A stretch of DNA of 64,000 nucleotides from Roseateles aquatilis (GTDB lineage Bacteria; Pseudomonadota; Gammaproteobacteria; Burkholderiales; Burkholderiaceae_C). A program made the position numbers and the translations under genes. The notes below the pieces were generated by a model, which was not told the DNA's origin, searched no databases, and was given only the letters and a program-made list of their open reading frames with translations. This document shows, in pieces, positions 63,934 through 64,000 of the stretch. Numbering within the stretch: position 1 is the stretch's first letter; each line of letters starts with the position of its first letter. The stretch spans positions 434,001-498,000 of the forward strand of contig NZ_NIOF01000002.1 in NCBI RefSeq assembly GCF_002205645.1, written 5' to 3'.

Positions 63934-64000
63934 GGGTTCTCCGACGGAGGGAAGGAATGACGGTGTGGGCATCGCCGGACCTGCCGGCGTCGCCCCCTGA

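Overview
The window is about 64 kb of very GC-rich, densely coding bacterial chromosome. Gene content and order (nusB-ribH-ribBA-ribD beside nrdR-glyA and minor pilins, a ZnuD-type receptor cluster, a GH19 chitinase, a membrane-anchored OtsA, many YqjD/PRC-barrel/DUF-type stress proteins) point to a betaproteobacterium of the Burkholderiales, probably near Roseateles/Mitsuaria. That placement is an inference from gene families, not a computed phylogeny. I see no rRNA, tRNA, insertion sequence, prophage or CRISPR array.

Layout. 0-9 kb: a leftward block with nusB (cut by the window edge), ribH, a RibBA whose second domain looks catalytically dead, a PilV-RibD open frame without a stop between the two modules, minor pilins PilX, PilW, PilE and FimT/GspH joined by overlapping stop/start codons, nrdR and glyA. 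9-17 kb: a lytic transglycosylase, ubiD, a YdcF-like protein and a very long DUF748/AsmA-like envelope protein. 17-23 kb: msrA, an ABC ATPase and permease, a DUF3299 protein, a small membrane protein and a ZnuD-like TonB receptor; I read this as a zinc acquisition cluster. 23-28 kb: pdxH, a MobA/MocA-like nucleotidyltransferase, a ChaC-like protein and the Entner-Doudoroff pair edd-eda with a clear terminator.

28-47 kb is an accessory or stress-flavoured stretch: a Cys-repeat periplasmic protein, a DUF1328 membrane peptide, a lipoprotein overlapping a secreted GH19 chitinase with two CBM5/12-like modules, an MFS exporter, a DUF1428 protein, several small proteins, a PRC-barrel protein, YihY, a GT9-like protein, an orphan sigma-54 activator with a receiver domain, topoisomerase IB overlapping a GmhB-like phosphatase tail to tail, a small response regulator, and a YqjD/YqjE-type membrane-stress group.

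47-64 kb: a hybrid histidine kinase, an AI-2E/PerM exporter behind a possible mini-ORF plus hairpin, an rpoN outside its usual lptB-hpf-ptsN context, three unrecognised genes, an MscS channel, a 28-bp inverted-repeat element, a tightly overlapping trehalose operon in which OtsA carries two membrane segments and an extracytoplasmic domain, a hemerythrin, a DUF6496 protein and a periplasmic sorbosone-dehydrogenase-like protein. The signals I consider most worth checking are the PilV-RibD fusion, the zinc cluster with its His/Asp-rich permease loop, the inverted-repeat element, the membrane-tethered OtsA, the orphan rpoN and the mini-ORF/hairpin leader.
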